Positions 8,731 to 18,325 are shown, counted from the first letter of the stretch. The stretch is DNA of 64,000 nt from Brevinema_A sp051647535 (GCA_051647535.1 JBOFEA010000021.1:1-64000); one strand, 5' to 3'. Notes: a model not told the origin generated them from the sequence alone. Made by a program: numbers and translations.

Positions 8731-9765
8731 ATGAAATTTTTGCATACGGCTGATCTTCATTTGAAAGATAGAAGCCACTTATCAACAGTAAATGCAATTA
8801 TTGATCTTGCAGAAAGAGAAAATACCGAATTGATCATTATTGCCGGAGATTTGTTTGATGCATCTGCCAATGGAAGGGTATTAGAAGCTGAACTGCTTTC
8901 GATTTGGAAAAAATATTCCGGCACGGTATTGGTTGTGCCCGGAAATCATGATGATAAATTTCTTTCCCAAAGAACAGAATTGGCTCCCAATGTTATTGTT
9001 GCAAACCAAATATCGTATTCCGTAGCTGAAATTCAAGGAATTTTCTTTGTTTGTGTTCCTTATCAAAAAAATATATCTCTTTCGGATATTAATATCAAAA
9101 AATTTGAACCGGCTGTATTGATTACACACGGAACATATTTTCATCAACATTCGGGTCAGGAAAAGTATTTTCCAATTAAATCTTCAGATTTATCCGGACG
9201 ATATCGTTATGTGGCATTAGGGCATTATCATTCTTGGTTTGACAAATGGGCGGATGGAACATTAACTGTTAATCCCGGAGCACCCCGTCAAACACGAAAA
9301 AGCGATAAAGGTCCAAGGTATGTGTCGTTGGTTGATACAAATACTTGGGTAATGGAAAAAATCCGTCTTGCTGTATCTTTCCAAGAATACAAGACAGTTT
9401 CAATTTCATTATCCGAATCCGAGCAGGAAATTTGTGCTAAGATTCTTTCTACTGTGTCGATGTTGCAGGAAGGTTGTTTCGCTGAAATTGAATTGACTGT
9501 TAAGGGGTCAATATTATTTTCTAAATATTCGCTTTCTGAAAGAGTAGAATTTTGGATTAAGTATTTGGAGAATAATCGTATTGATGCATCAAGAATTTCT
9601 TGGAATTTAAGCAATATTGTTCAAATTTCTCCGAAAATTTTGTATTCTTCATTCTGTATGATGATGGTAGATAAAATTGCTGCCGCTGTACCCGAACAAG
9701 AAAATATGCTGGCATCATTTTTGTTTGAGCGTCTCCAGCATGAAAATCAACGATTACTGGATTGA
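8731..9765 (+). CDS. SbcD/Mre11-like metallophosphoesterase
   Basis: A 344-residue protein with the calcineurin-like phosphoesterase motifs in order: HTADLHL (5-11), GDLFD (about 40), GNHDD (about 72), THG (about 131) and GHYHSW (about 158). This pattern fits the SbcD/YhaO/Mre11 group of Mn-dependent DNA nucleases. The cap region is shorter than in classical SbcD. No SbcC/Rad50 ATPase gene lies beside it, so the partner is unknown. AAGGAAG precedes the ATG. Nuclease activity is inferred from the motifs. Confidence 0.8.
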   Translation: MKFLHTADLHLKDRSHLSTVNAIIDLAERENTELIIIAGDLFDASANGRVLEAELLSIWKKYSGTVLVVPGNHDDKFLSQRTELAPNVIVANQISYSVAEIQGIFFVCVPYQKNISLSDINIKKFEPAVLITHGTYFHQHSGQEKYFPIKSSDLSGRYRYVALGHYHSWFDKWADGTLTVNPGAPRQTRKSDKGPRYVSLVDTNTWVMEKIRLAVSFQEYKTVSISLSESEQEICAKILSTVSMLQEGCFAEIELTVKGSILFSKYSLSERVEFWIKYLENNRIDASRISWNLSNIVQISPKILYSSFCMMMVDKIAAAVPEQENMLASFLFERLQHENQRLLD

Positions 9766-9769
9766 AGAT

Positions 9770-9798
9770 TTGATATTAATCGTGAATAGTGTTAAAAT
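9770..9798 (+). promoter_or_regulatory. Peroxiredoxin promoter
   Basis: TTGATA at 9770-9775 and TAAAAT at 9793-9798 with a 17-base spacer, starting just after the stop of the SbcD-like gene. Confidence 0.55.
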
Positions 9799-9835
9799 AT
9801 TATAGTTAATTATTCAATATAAAGGAGAGTATGTT

Positions 9836-10426
9836 ATGAGTTTAGTCAATAAAATTGCCCCTGATTTTACTGCACAAGCAGTGGTAAATGGAGAAATTAA
9901 AGATATTCGTTTGTCGGATTACAAAGGACAATCTATATTTTTGTTTTTTTATCCTCTTGATTTTACATTTGTATGTCCTACCGAACTTCATGCATTCAGC
10001 GATAAAATGGAAGAGTTCGAAAAAAGAGGCATAAAAGTATTTGCATGTTCTGTGGATTCTGTGATGTCTCATAAAGCATGGCTTCATATTTCCAGATCCC
10101 AAGGCGGTATTCAAGATACCAAATATCCTATTATTTCCGATATTACTAAAACTATTTCTCGAGATTACGGTGTATTGCTTGAGGATGAAGGTGTTGCTTT
10201 AAGAGGAAGTTTTTATATTGATAGGGATTTTATTGTTCGTTTGGAACAGGTATATGACAAACCTATAGGACGTTCTGTAGATGAAGTATTGAGAAGTATT
10301 GATGCATGGTTGTTTTTTGAAAAACATGGCGAAGTATGTCCTATCAATTGGAAACCTGGTGACCAAGCAATGGAAGCTACCGCTAAAGGATTGGAACAGT
10401 TTTTCTCTGATAAGTATTCCCACTAG
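9836..10426 (+). CDS. Typical 2-Cys peroxiredoxin (AhpC/Prx1 type)
   Basis: A 196-residue thiol peroxidase that reduces H2O2 and organic peroxides. The peroxidatic cysteine is C47 in FYPLDFTFVCPTE. The resolving cysteine is in GEVCPINWKPGD near residue 167. Both motifs are intact. AAAGGAGAG precedes the ATG, and the gene has its own promoter and terminator. No AhpF or thioredoxin gene is adjacent, so the reductant is not shown here. Confidence 0.93.
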   Translation: MSLVNKIAPDFTAQAVVNGEIKDIRLSDYKGQSIFLFFYPLDFTFVCPTELHAFSDKMEEFEKRGIKVFACSVDSVMSHKAWLHISRSQGGIQDTKYPIISDITKTISRDYGVLLEDEGVALRGSFYIDRDFIVRLEQVYDKPIGRSVDEVLRSIDAWLFFEKHGEVCPINWKPGDQAMEATAKGLEQFFSDKYSH

Positions 10427-10481
10427 TTAAAGTTGCTTATTAATATTATATTATAGAAAATCTGCTAATGGATTTGATATT

Positions 10482-10512
10482 AAAAACCTCGTATTTTTAC
10501 GAGGTTTTTTTT
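10482..10512. terminator. Bidirectional terminator after the peroxiredoxin gene
   Basis: A 12-bp stem (AAAAACCTCGTA with its complement) and a TTTT loop, with T- and A-runs on either side. It also serves the convergent lipoprotein gene. Confidence 0.85.
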
Positions 10513-10523
10513 TGTTATTGTAT

Positions 10524-10919
10524 TTATTGCTGTTGAGCGAAATTTACTGCTGCACTCCAATCAATAGCGGCATCTGAAGAAACGCATGGAGTTCGTTGAA
10601 GAATATAACCACCTTCTGTCACAACAACTCCCAGCCATAAATTTTCGCCTCCCCGCTGGCGGTAAATACCTTGAGTAGTACTGGCACCGTTATTAAGAGT
10701 ATTTTGGAATACAATACCGATAGAAGCAGAACCATTGTTGTTGAATTGGGCGATCAGTGTTCCTGTGACTTGAAATGTACTGGCTGAAAAAGCTCCAAGA
10801 CCGTTATAATTTTTACCGTCTATGGTATTCAAAAATTCATTGGCCTCAGGGGAAAAACTATTGGGTGTGTTGGAACAGGAACTAAAGAGAATTGTTAATA
10901 TTAATAGTATATGACGCAT
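10524..10919 (-). CDS. Small lipoprotein, FLxxxxG...W type
   Basis: A 131-residue protein with a short signal peptide and lipobox (LFSSC). The mature part begins with a Ser/Asn-rich linker, then NEFLNTIDGKNYNG, a beta-rich core and IDWSAAVNF near the end. These features resemble the lipoproteins at 27605 and 47887 (FIxNVxGxY early, WNSG late), so the three may be one family. AAAGGAAA lies before the ATG. Function unknown. Confidence 0.7.
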   Translation of the reverse strand: MRHILLILTILFSSCSNTPNSFSPEANEFLNTIDGKNYNGLGAFSASTFQVTGTLIAQFNNNGSASIGIVFQNTLNNGASTTQGIYRQRGGENLWLGVVVTEGGYILQRTPCVSSDAAIDWSAAVNFAQQQ

Positions 10920-10981
10920 AAAGAGTTTCCTTTGATATTTTTATAAGATGTAAATCTCATATTTTATTGTGATAATATTAT

Positions 10982-11010
10982 AGTATATTAAATTTATTTG
11001 ATTTCGTCAA
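10982..11010 (-). promoter_or_regulatory. Promoter of the 131-residue lipoprotein
   Basis: On the minus strand, TTGACG (11005-11010) and TATACT (10982-10987) with a 17-base spacer. Confidence 0.65.
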
Positions 11011-11054
11011 GAATATAGTATTAATAAAGGAATTAACTTTTTTGAGAGTGTATT

Positions 11055-11083
11055 TTGCAAAATATTTTATTCTGTACTATAAT
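11055..11083 (+). promoter_or_regulatory. Promoter of the HD-domain gene
   Basis: TTGCAA (11055-11060) and a perfect TATAAT (11078-11083) separated by 17 bases, about 36 bases upstream of the ATG. Confidence 0.65.
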
Positions 11084-11118
11084 ATTTTATATTCTATATT
11101 TTTGAGTTTGGGGTTTAT

Positions 11119-12363
11119 ATGATTAGAAAAAGCCTGCTTGTTAAGTTATTTGACGGGTTTTTTATGCAACGCTGGAATGACCAATTAAGGCCAACACCGA
11201 TGGTAGAGGCAGATAAACAAGCACATTCTATTTGTTTGGCATATTTTTTGGGTAGGATGCTTTCTCAAGAAGAACGATTTGATATGAATGAACTAATAGA
11301 AAAGTCAATATTTCGTTATTTGGAAAGAATCGTAGTTACAGATATTAAGCCTCCGGTTTTTCATCGAATTACGCAGGATGAAGTACAGTACAGATCTTTA
11401 AAAAAATTTGTTAAAGAGTCTTGGAAACCTTATTTTGAGGGACTTCCGGAAGAATTTGTATCGAAATTTTTTGCATGGTGCGATAATGAAAGCAAGGAGT
11501 CGACATTAGTAGATCAAGTGATGGTTATTGCGAGATCTGATGCGACCTTATGGGAGTTTGACCTGCTTAAGAATGCAAATCCTAACGGTTTTGGAATTTC
11601 CGAAATAGAAGCGGATATGCAGCTTATCAAAAATAAACATATTGAATTACGACGTCATTTGCAAATAAAACTCGATACCAAACACATTCGTGAGGAACGG
11701 AAATCGGATTTGTTTTCTGATGAAACGTACTCTTCGTATTCGCAGCTGGTTAAAATGTTTGGACAGATGAGATTTCAAATTCGATGGGCACAGCTTCATA
11801 GAGAACCGAAAACTTCTGTATTAGGGCATTCGTTTTATGTTGCTGTTTTGTGTTATTTTTTAACGTTGCTTGCAGGCGGAAGTAAAAAAAGGATTTATAA
11901 TAATTTCTTTGCAGGGTTGTTTCATGATCTGCCGGAATTGTTTACAAGAGATATTATTTCACCTTTAAAAACTAATATTTTGGGATTAGGGGATTTGCTT
12001 AAAAAAATTGAAGATGAAGAAATGGACAAAAAATTTAAAATGTTGATTCCTGAAATCCTGCATGAAGAACTTTTTTATTTTATTAATGATGAATTTGGTG
12101 ATTATATTATAGATAAAGGAAAATCAGTAGCATGTCCAAATGGAATAGATAAGTGTTATAATGAAGACAGTTTCAATCCTAAAGATGGTTCTATAGTAAG
12201 GCTTGCAGATCATATCAGTGCGTTTTTGGAAGCTGATATAGCATTGAAAAATGGAGCTGCATCAATGGATTTTGTTAATGCAAAAGAAAGAATAGCTGAA
12301 ACATATTCTAAGAAAAGGATTGCAGGATTAGATCTACAACCCTTGTTTCTTGATTTTCGTTAA
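11119..12363 (+). CDS. HD-domain phosphohydrolase (YfbR/HD_3-like)
   Basis: A 414-residue cytoplasmic protein. The second half has the metal-binding HD set: LGHSFYVAV (H), AGLFHDLPELFTRDIISPLK (HD) and IVRLADHISAF (D). The HDLPE-x-TRDI block is typical of the YfbR-like family, whose studied members are deoxynucleoside 5'-monophosphatases. A weaker related segment (EADKQAHSICLAYFLGRML) occurs near residues 30-50, so an internal duplication is possible. The substrate is unknown. The TPR gene follows after 32 bases and is probably cotranscribed. Confidence 0.72.
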   Translation: MIRKSLLVKLFDGFFMQRWNDQLRPTPMVEADKQAHSICLAYFLGRMLSQEERFDMNELIEKSIFRYLERIVVTDIKPPVFHRITQDEVQYRSLKKFVKESWKPYFEGLPEEFVSKFFAWCDNESKESTLVDQVMVIARSDATLWEFDLLKNANPNGFGISEIEADMQLIKNKHIELRRHLQIKLDTKHIREERKSDLFSDETYSSYSQLVKMFGQMRFQIRWAQLHREPKTSVLGHSFYVAVLCYFLTLLAGGSKKRIYNNFFAGLFHDLPELFTRDIISPLKTNILGLGDLLKKIEDEEMDKKFKMLIPEILHEELFYFINDEFGDYIIDKGKSVACPNGIDKCYNEDSFNPKDGSIVRLADHISAFLEADIALKNGAASMDFVNAKERIAETYSKKRIAGLDLQPLFLDFR

Positions 12364-12395
12364 GAAAAATTTTACAAATTTAAGGATACGGAATA

Positions 12396-13829
12396 ATGGA
12401 ATTTAATCGAAAAACACTTGATTTGTTAGAAGAAGAAAATATAGCAGCATGGGGAGAGTATGCTGATAAAATATGGAGTACGGATAGTGAATTTGCCGAG
12501 CAGATTTATCAAAAAATATTATCTGTAGATGGAGAGCATACAACGGCTTTGTCTAACTATGCTGATTTTCTTCAAAATTTGGGACGGTTTCGAGAAGCAA
12601 AATTAATTTATTCACGGCTTTTGCAGTTGGAGAATGATAATCCTAATTTGTATTTTCGATTTGGAGTGTTTTGTGTTGATATAGGAGAGCTGGATGCTGC
12701 AGAAAAACATTTACTTCATTTTTTGGAGAAAGAAAGTTTAGCGGCTGAACGCTTAATGGATAAATCAAATGAACTTGCTGAGCAAGAGAAATTTCGTTCT
12801 GCTGAGTGGCTGTACAGATTTATGATGAAACAGATTCCGGAAGATCCGTTTATTTTTAATAATTATGCGTTATTATTGGCTGATTTGGGTCGTTATAGTG
12901 AAGCCGAAGAATTTTTCCAAAAAGCACTCAAAGAAGAGAAAGTATTAGGGACTGATCTTAGTGTAGCGTTTAATTATGCGAATCTGCTTTTTTTAATGGA
13001 TAGAATTGAAGAAGCAGAGTGGTATTATAATAAAGCTTTGTTAAAAGATCCGAAAGATATTCCTGTGCTGAACAATTATGTGTCGCTTTTAATTAGAAAA
13101 GGAGAATTTGAAAAAGCGGAAAATGTCTTATCAAAAATCTTATCTATTAATCCTTCAGATATTACGGCGTTGCAGAATTATTCCAATCTTCTTGTGCGTG
13201 ACGGCCGGTATCAGGAAGCAATTCATAATGCAAGAAGTTTAGTAGATACTTATCCTGAATATTCTTATGCATATTTTCAGTTAGCATCGGTATTGATTGA
13301 ATCTGATGCTTTGGAAGAAGCGGTAGAAATACTTTATAAAGCTCGGGAACTAGAATCTGATTCAATAGAAATCATTGCATTATTGGCAGTTACGCTGGCT
13401 GATTTGAATAAATACGACCAAAGTGAAGAAATTTTTCAACAAGCCTTAATTGTTCACTCTGGAGATCCTATGCTTCGATATCATTATGCTGCTATGTTGT
13501 TTGATTGCGGTCGTTATGAAGATGCACAACGTTGGCTTGCGCTGATTATAGAAAGCGATCCTTCACATGGGGAAGCACTAGGGCTTTTAGGTAATATTGC
13601 ACAGGTTCAAGGCAGAGTATATGAAGCTCGTACATTGTTTGAACGGTCTGTTGAAAAAGATCCTGATAATCCTGAAACTTGGTTTCAAGCGGCATTGTTT
13701 TTTCATAGTATCCGAGACTATGTTGCATCGGAAAATGCATTTTCCAAAGCACTGTTTTTATCTCCTGGTGATAAAAGAATTATTAGTGAAAAAAAACGGT
13801 GTGAAAAAGAAAAAAAAGCCAAGCAGTAA
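12396..13829 (+). CDS. Tetratricopeptide-repeat protein
   Basis: A 477-residue protein made almost entirely of TPR-like helical pairs, for example ALSNYADFLQNLGRFREAKLIYSRLL and FNYANLLFLMDRIEEAEWYYNKAL. It ends in a lysine-rich tail. There is no signal peptide, so it is probably a cytoplasmic scaffold. AAGGATACGG precedes the ATG. It is likely the middle gene of an HD-TPR-mutY operon, since mutY starts 4 bases after its stop. Confidence 0.85.
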   Translation: MEFNRKTLDLLEEENIAAWGEYADKIWSTDSEFAEQIYQKILSVDGEHTTALSNYADFLQNLGRFREAKLIYSRLLQLENDNPNLYFRFGVFCVDIGELDAAEKHLLHFLEKESLAAERLMDKSNELAEQEKFRSAEWLYRFMMKQIPEDPFIFNNYALLLADLGRYSEAEEFFQKALKEEKVLGTDLSVAFNYANLLFLMDRIEEAEWYYNKALLKDPKDIPVLNNYVSLLIRKGEFEKAENVLSKILSINPSDITALQNYSNLLVRDGRYQEAIHNARSLVDTYPEYSYAYFQLASVLIESDALEEAVEILYKARELESDSIEIIALLAVTLADLNKYDQSEEIFQQALIVHSGDPMLRYHYAAMLFDCGRYEDAQRWLALIIESDPSHGEALGLLGNIAQVQGRVYEARTLFERSVEKDPDNPETWFQAALFFHSIRDYVASENAFSKALFLSPGDKRIISEKKRCEKEKKAKQ

Positions 13830-13833
13830 ACCT

Positions 13834-14841
13834 ATGATATCAATACAGATTCAAAAAGAAGCTTTGTTATGGTTTCATCAGAACAAAAGAAATATGCCTT
13901 GGCGTACCAAACCAACTCCTTACAGGGTATGGATATCGGAAATGATGCTTCAACAAACGACAGTTGCTACAGTTATAGGCTTTTTTGAACGTTTTATGGA
14001 TCATTTTCCGCAGTTATCTGATTTGGCTGAAGCTGAAGAAGATGAAGTATTGACATTATGGGCTGGTTTGGGGTATTATTCTCGGGCAAAAAATATTCTT
14101 AAAACAGCAAAAATACTCAAGAAGGAAGAGAATTTTCCTTTAGAGCTTTCCGAACTTCAGAATCTTCCGGGAATAGGTCCTTATACTGCAGGAGCTGTTA
14201 GTTCTATTGCTTTTAATCTTCCTAATGCGTTGGTTGATACGAATGTTGATCGTGTATTAGGGCGTTTTTTGGGTTTAGAGAGAACTCAGATTGGGTTTAA
14301 TAAGCTGGTATCCGAATATGCTCAAAAATTGATGGATCAAGTTGAGCAACATTGGCCTCATGATATTTGGGCATGGAATCAAGTATTGATGGAGTTGGGA
14401 GCATTGATATGTACAGTTAGAAAAGCCGATTGTATTGTATGTCCTCTTCAGACGGAATGTAAAGCCTTTCTTTCCGGAAATCCTTTGTCTTTTCCGGGTG
14501 AAAAATCCAAAGCTCTTATTAAAAATATTAACGAATCATCAACAATTATTTATGTTGGAGACAAAATCGTATTATCAAAAATTACTTCAGGTAAACGCAG
14601 AGTAGGACTCTATGATTTTGTCATGGAAGAAGTTCAAGGTGCTCAAAAAATAGGAACTCTTGAATATCGTATTTCTAATAATAAGGTTTTAAGAACAGTT
14701 TACCAGATTATTGATAACGATTATCTCACAGCATCAAATGAAATCTTAGTTGATCCAAATATCGTATCTCAATCTTATGCATTAACATCCCCTTGTAAAA
14801 AATTTTTAACCCGTATTCAATCCCAATTAAGGTTTGAATAA
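13834..14841 (+). CDS. mutY: MutY, adenine DNA glycosylase
   Basis: A 335-residue base-excision enzyme that removes A mispaired with 8-oxoG. The first helices carry MPWRTKPTPYRVWISEMMLQ with the catalytic Glu. The helix-hairpin-helix is LPGIGPYTAGAV and the catalytic Asp is in ALVDTNVDRVLGR. The 4Fe-4S loop has the exact spacing C-x6-C-x2-C-x5-C (CTVRKADCIVCPLQTEC). The C-terminal NUDIX-like domain is short. The open frame runs far upstream inside the TPR gene; I choose the ATG at 13834 because the family N-terminus begins there. An in-frame GTG at 13801 is the alternative. Confidence 0.93.
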   Translation: MISIQIQKEALLWFHQNKRNMPWRTKPTPYRVWISEMMLQQTTVATVIGFFERFMDHFPQLSDLAEAEEDEVLTLWAGLGYYSRAKNILKTAKILKKEENFPLELSELQNLPGIGPYTAGAVSSIAFNLPNALVDTNVDRVLGRFLGLERTQIGFNKLVSEYAQKLMDQVEQHWPHDIWAWNQVLMELGALICTVRKADCIVCPLQTECKAFLSGNPLSFPGEKSKALIKNINESSTIIYVGDKIVLSKITSGKRRVGLYDFVMEEVQGAQKIGTLEYRISNNKVLRTVYQIIDNDYLTASNEILVDPNIVSQSYALTSPCKKFLTRIQSQLRFE

Positions 14842-14872
14842 AAAATTTAACTTATTAATCTATTGTTTTTGC

Positions 14873-14901
14873 TTGCTTTTTTGATGGTTATTTTGTAAAA
14901 T
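14873..14901 (+). promoter_or_regulatory. Promoter of the large secreted protein
   Basis: TTGCTT (14873-14878) and TAAAAT (14896-14901) with a 17-base spacer. Confidence 0.5.
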
Positions 14902-14985
14902 CGGTAATATAATTATTGTTATTTTTTTATTTTTAGTTCATAACCTTTTTTATTTTTATTTTTTAATGGTTATGGGGAGAATTTT

Positions 14986-17181
14986 ATGAAGTACTTTTTA
15001 TTTTGGGTATGGGGGATTTTTTTTATTTCAATTCCCTTGTATTCTCAAGAGAAAAAAACGTCGCAATTGGAAGTTTTGCCGAAATTATCTACAACACGGC
15101 CTATTATTCCAGCAGTGACGTTTCGTCCCTATAGGGCAAAAAAAACATTGTCACTACCACAGGCTTATCAATGTAAAAAGAATTTATCTTTTTTTACTAA
15201 GCCTGCAAAAGTATCTCTAATAAGTATTAGTATTAATACTTGGCTGGAGAATCCGCAGAATTTTGAAATTCTTCGCGAAATGGGGCGTAAATTTCCAATA
15301 GCGGATTTCATGGATAATCTGCAATCGTATAATCCAGAGTTGGAGTTTAACGATCCTGAATTAGTACAGGAATTATTGAATATAGATATTTACACTCCAT
15401 ATACCAAAGTGTTTGAAAATAAAATTTCTAAACCTCTTATGTTCTCTGATGTAAAAGAAGTGGTCACATATGCTCGTAAATATAATATTTATGGTATATC
15501 AGCCGGTAAGTTTCCTTATTTTGGGCGTCCTGTCGAGGGTGATCAAAAAATGATTAATTTAGGAATTCTTCCCGGTCAGCTTTCGGAAATTAGGGTCAAA
15601 CTTCCTGATACGGAAATATTTTTGGCTGCAGTTATTAATATTGTTCCTAATTGGCTTAGTGAAGGACTTGATATTTACCAAATCAATCAGCAGGAAATGC
15701 AGGTTTCCATATTTGCTTTCAACAAAAAAGGAAAGTTGATTGGTGGTATGGGAAGACCTATTACTCTATGGTCAAACGCAAAGCGTATGATTTTAGAGCA
15801 GATGGTTTCTGGTAGAATTTGGCAGCCTTCTATTTCTCGAGAGTTTTATATATTACCTGCATTGTCTATTGTAAATACCGAACTTTCCGGATCTGAACAG
15901 GTACCAAATATCGAATTGCCTGATAGTAAGGTTCCTCGATTGGCCGGATGGCAGAACTATATTATTTCCAGTATTCAAAAACGTCAAGAACAACAATTAC
16001 CTTTAGAGGTTGAATTATTTGATTCGCGACAGAAAAGACTTCTTCCTAAAGCGTACAAAAATACTGATAGTTCTTCCAGTAATGATAATCAAAAAAATCA
16101 ACTGGCTTTTTCTTGGGATCATCTTCAAAACAATGATCCGGCTTATCAAGATATCTTAGTTCGGCTTCAAGATCAAAAATCTAAGAAACCTGTTCAAGCA
16201 TTCAAACCTTCAAATGAAGGTGCAAAGCTAAGAGAATTATTATCATTTGGGTTTGAAAAAATCGGAACAATTCCTTTTACATACTCAAATCAAACTTCTT
16301 ATACTAATCAGTTGCTTCCTTTTGAAACAGCCGTTGATCCTGTAATTTACCGTACGGAACGAAGAAATTACTATTCTCTTCCCCACAATTTGGCAAGCGA
16401 AAAGAAAAAATTTAAAAAACAAACCCGTAATTTGCTGAAGAATTTTAAACATAGTAATAAGGAGCGGATGTTTTGGTTCGATCTATATATAAATATTTTA
16501 CAACAAAATAATTTGGTGGATAAAGAATTATTCCAGCTATATAATATTTGGACACGTTCTGTACAACAATTTACTGCGTTGGAAGTTCAAAATAAAAAAG
16601 TCCAACGGCAGATTCAATTGGTTAAAGATTTGGAAGTATCATTTGATGATAGGGTTTATAAAAATAAAATAGATTTAATAAGAAAATATGCCTACAAACC
16701 TACAACATATACTAATAAATTGGAAAGTCTTGAAAATAAGAAAGTTAAGCTGTTGAACCAAGTTGTTCAGACAACTAATAAATCTTCATTTTTGTTGGCT
16801 CAAAAAAAACTTGAAGAATCTTATTCTAACATATTAAGTAATGAACAAGTCGCTTATAAACAGTTTGTGTCTGCTCTGCCCTCTTTCAAACAGGATATGC
16901 TCGGTTTTGATCCTGCAATCAACAGTACTGAGTCAGCTAAAATTCAAAAGTTATATGGGAATTTTATTAAATCAACGTCTGAAACGTATCAAATAGATAA
17001 AAATATTGTGCTATGGGCTTTGATGAAAAAAAAATATTCTCCTGAATTTCAGCAGCTGCGTAGGATAGAAAGAGAACACTATTTGGATACTAGAATTTTA
17101 TATTATGAAGGATTTGCACTTAAATTGATGAAAGATGTACGTACGAAGTTTTACTTAGAAGATAGATTGGTATTTTTATAA
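14986..17181 (+). CDS. Large exported protein of unknown function
   Basis: A 731-residue protein with a clear signal peptide (KYFLFWVWGIFFISIPLYSQ) and no lipobox. I recognise no domain. Residues 80-300 look globular and mixed alpha/beta. Residues 440-731 are charged and helix-rich with probable coiled coil (NKKVQRQIQLVKDLEV, then LENKKVKLLNQVVQ). It is probably periplasmic or surface-exposed. GGGGAG precedes the ATG, and a strong terminator follows. Confidence 0.6.
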   Translation: MKYFLFWVWGIFFISIPLYSQEKKTSQLEVLPKLSTTRPIIPAVTFRPYRAKKTLSLPQAYQCKKNLSFFTKPAKVSLISISINTWLENPQNFEILREMGRKFPIADFMDNLQSYNPELEFNDPELVQELLNIDIYTPYTKVFENKISKPLMFSDVKEVVTYARKYNIYGISAGKFPYFGRPVEGDQKMINLGILPGQLSEIRVKLPDTEIFLAAVINIVPNWLSEGLDIYQINQQEMQVSIFAFNKKGKLIGGMGRPITLWSNAKRMILEQMVSGRIWQPSISREFYILPALSIVNTELSGSEQVPNIELPDSKVPRLAGWQNYIISSIQKRQEQQLPLEVELFDSRQKRLLPKAYKNTDSSSSNDNQKNQLAFSWDHLQNNDPAYQDILVRLQDQKSKKPVQAFKPSNEGAKLRELLSFGFEKIGTIPFTYSNQTSYTNQLLPFETAVDPVIYRTERRNYYSLPHNLASEKKKFKKQTRNLLKNFKHSNKERMFWFDLYINILQQNNLVDKELFQLYNIWTRSVQQFTALEVQNKKVQRQIQLVKDLEVSFDDRVYKNKIDLIRKYAYKPTTYTNKLESLENKKVKLLNQVVQTTNKSSFLLAQKKLEESYSNILSNEQVAYKQFVSALPSFKQDMLGFDPAINSTESAKIQKLYGNFIKSTSETYQIDKNIVLWALMKKKYSPEFQQLRRIEREHYLDTRILYYEGFALKLMKDVRTKFYLEDRLVFL

Positions 17182-17187
17182 ATTTAG

Positions 17188-17221
17188 AAAAAAACAACTC
17201 TTATTTAAGAGTTGTTTTTTT
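17188..17221. terminator. Bidirectional terminator
   Basis: AAAAACAACTCTTA pairs with TAAGAGTTGTTTTT around a TT loop, with flanking A/T runs. It lies between the secreted protein gene and the convergent ferredoxin gene. Confidence 0.85.
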
Positions 17222-17238
17222 AGCTATAAATGTAATAC

Positions 17239-17409
17239 TTATCTCATATGAATAGCATCTACCGGACATACAGCAACGCATGCAGCACAGTCGATACAGA
17301 CTGACTCGTCAATTACACGAGCATTATTTCCTTCAGTGATACATGTTACCGGACAAACCGCTTCACATGCTGCACAATTAATACATGAGTCATTAATAAA
17401 ATGTGGCAT
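17239..17409 (-). CDS. 2[4Fe-4S] ferredoxin
   Basis: A 56-residue electron carrier, too small for many gene callers. It carries two CxxCxxC...CP cluster motifs: CINCAACEAVCP at 9-20 and CIDCAACVAVCP at 38-49. In bacterial ferredoxins of this kind the fourth ligand of each cluster comes from the opposite motif. AGGAGG (17416-17421 on the complementary strand) lies ideally before the ATG. Its redox partners are not in the window. It lies just downstream of gatC-trmB on the same strand and could be the last gene of that unit. Confidence 0.93.
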   Translation of the reverse strand: MPHFINDSCINCAACEAVCPVTCITEGNNARVIDESVCIDCAACVAVCPVDAIHMR

Positions 17410-17444
17410 AAGTTTCCTCCTATAAATTTATAAAATTTTGTAAG

Positions 17445-18044
17445 TTAGGATATTTTTCTAAAAAGTAGATAACATATAGGACGTAAAGGACTCATTTTTC
17501 TATAGAACAATGTTGGAAAAGATTCTACAATATTTTCTTGTACAATAGGCTCATATATACTTTTCCAACCTGGAAATTGAGTTAAAATACGTGATACACT
17601 TTCTGCATATTCTCTGATATCAGTGACAAAACTTAGTTCGCCATCCTTTTTTAATACTCGGATTATATCGGCAACAAATGAAGGACGGAACAATCTATTT
17701 TTCCATTGTCTGTCACGAAGCCATGGATCAGGGAAATTAATATGTATTGTATCAACAAAATTTTCCGGCATAACAGATAGGACATCTTGTCCATCATCAG
17801 CAAAAAGTCGAAAATGTTGTTTACCGGCTCTTAAGAGCCGGCTTTCGGTTTTAATAGCACGTTTTCTGGATATATCTATTCCTATCCAGTGTTGTTGAGG
17901 ATTGTCATTACAATGGGCAAGCATAAAATCCCCATGTCCACATCCCATATCAATAATAACCGATTTATTGGAAAGATCTTTCCAAATATTGGAAACATCT
18001 TGTTCTGCAGTATAAATATACGGATGATTATCTAAAGAAAGCAT
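17445..18044 (-). CDS. trmB: TrmB, tRNA (guanine46-N7)-methyltransferase
   Basis: A 199-residue SAM-dependent enzyme making m7G46 in tRNA. The SAM-binding loop is IDMGCGHGDFM (about 31-41), followed by WIGIDISRKRA. The hallmark INFPDPWLRDRQWKNRL carries the conserved PDPW and basic residues. VTDIREYAESV follows. Its ATG overlaps the gatC stop by one base (TAATG), so the two are translationally coupled. Confidence 0.93.
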   Translation of the reverse strand: MLSLDNHPYIYTAEQDVSNIWKDLSNKSVIIDMGCGHGDFMLAHCNDNPQQHWIGIDISRKRAIKTESRLLRAGKQHFRLFADDGQDVLSVMPENFVDTIHINFPDPWLRDRQWKNRLFRPSFVADIIRVLKKDGELSFVTDIREYAESVSRILTQFPGWKSIYEPIVQENIVESFPTLFYRKMSPLRPICYLLFRKIS

Positions 18045-18325
18045 TATTTTTTTATTACCTGTGGAACTATAATATATGAATCTTCAAACTTAGGAACATT
18101 TTGTTCAATTTCTTCAAGAGAAAGCCCAGGTTTTACAACATCATTTCTGACAGCATTTTCCGTTTCATAACATCTAATAGTTGGTTTGTACTCGTCAAGA
18201 TCTAATCTTGCAATGGTTTCTACGAAATTTAAAATAGAATCAATACTTTGTTCAAACGATTCTTGTTCGTTATTATTTAATTCTACGGAAGCCAATTGTG
18301 CAATACGTTTTGGATCGAACAGCAT
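18044..18325 (-). CDS. gatC: GatC, Asp-tRNA(Asn)/Glu-tRNA(Gln) amidotransferase subunit C
   Basis: A 93-residue subunit that holds GatA and GatB together. It shows the family features IAQLASVELNNNE near the N-terminus and a central helix (ILNFVETIARLDLDEYKPT) leading to VRNDVVKPGLS. The start is the ATG at 18325 behind AGGAGGGG; an in-frame TTG seven codons further upstream lies before that site and is rejected. gatA and gatB are not in the window. Its promoter spacer is mostly a homopolymer (see 18377). Confidence 0.88.
   Translation of the reverse strand: MLFDPKRIAQLASVELNNNEQESFEQSIDSILNFVETIARLDLDEYKPTIRCYETENAVRNDVVKPGLSLEEIEQNVPKFEDSYIIVPQVIKK

Noticed and set aside
13597..13833. Upstream extension of mutY inside the TPR gene
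   Set aside because: The extra 79 residues are not MutY-like and are the shifted reading of the TPR gene; the family N-terminus begins at the ATG at 13834.
17239..17409. Part of a larger multi-cluster redox protein
   Set aside because: Both ends are defined: AGGAGG and ATG at the 5' end and a stop right after the second cluster motif, giving a complete 56-residue ferredoxin.
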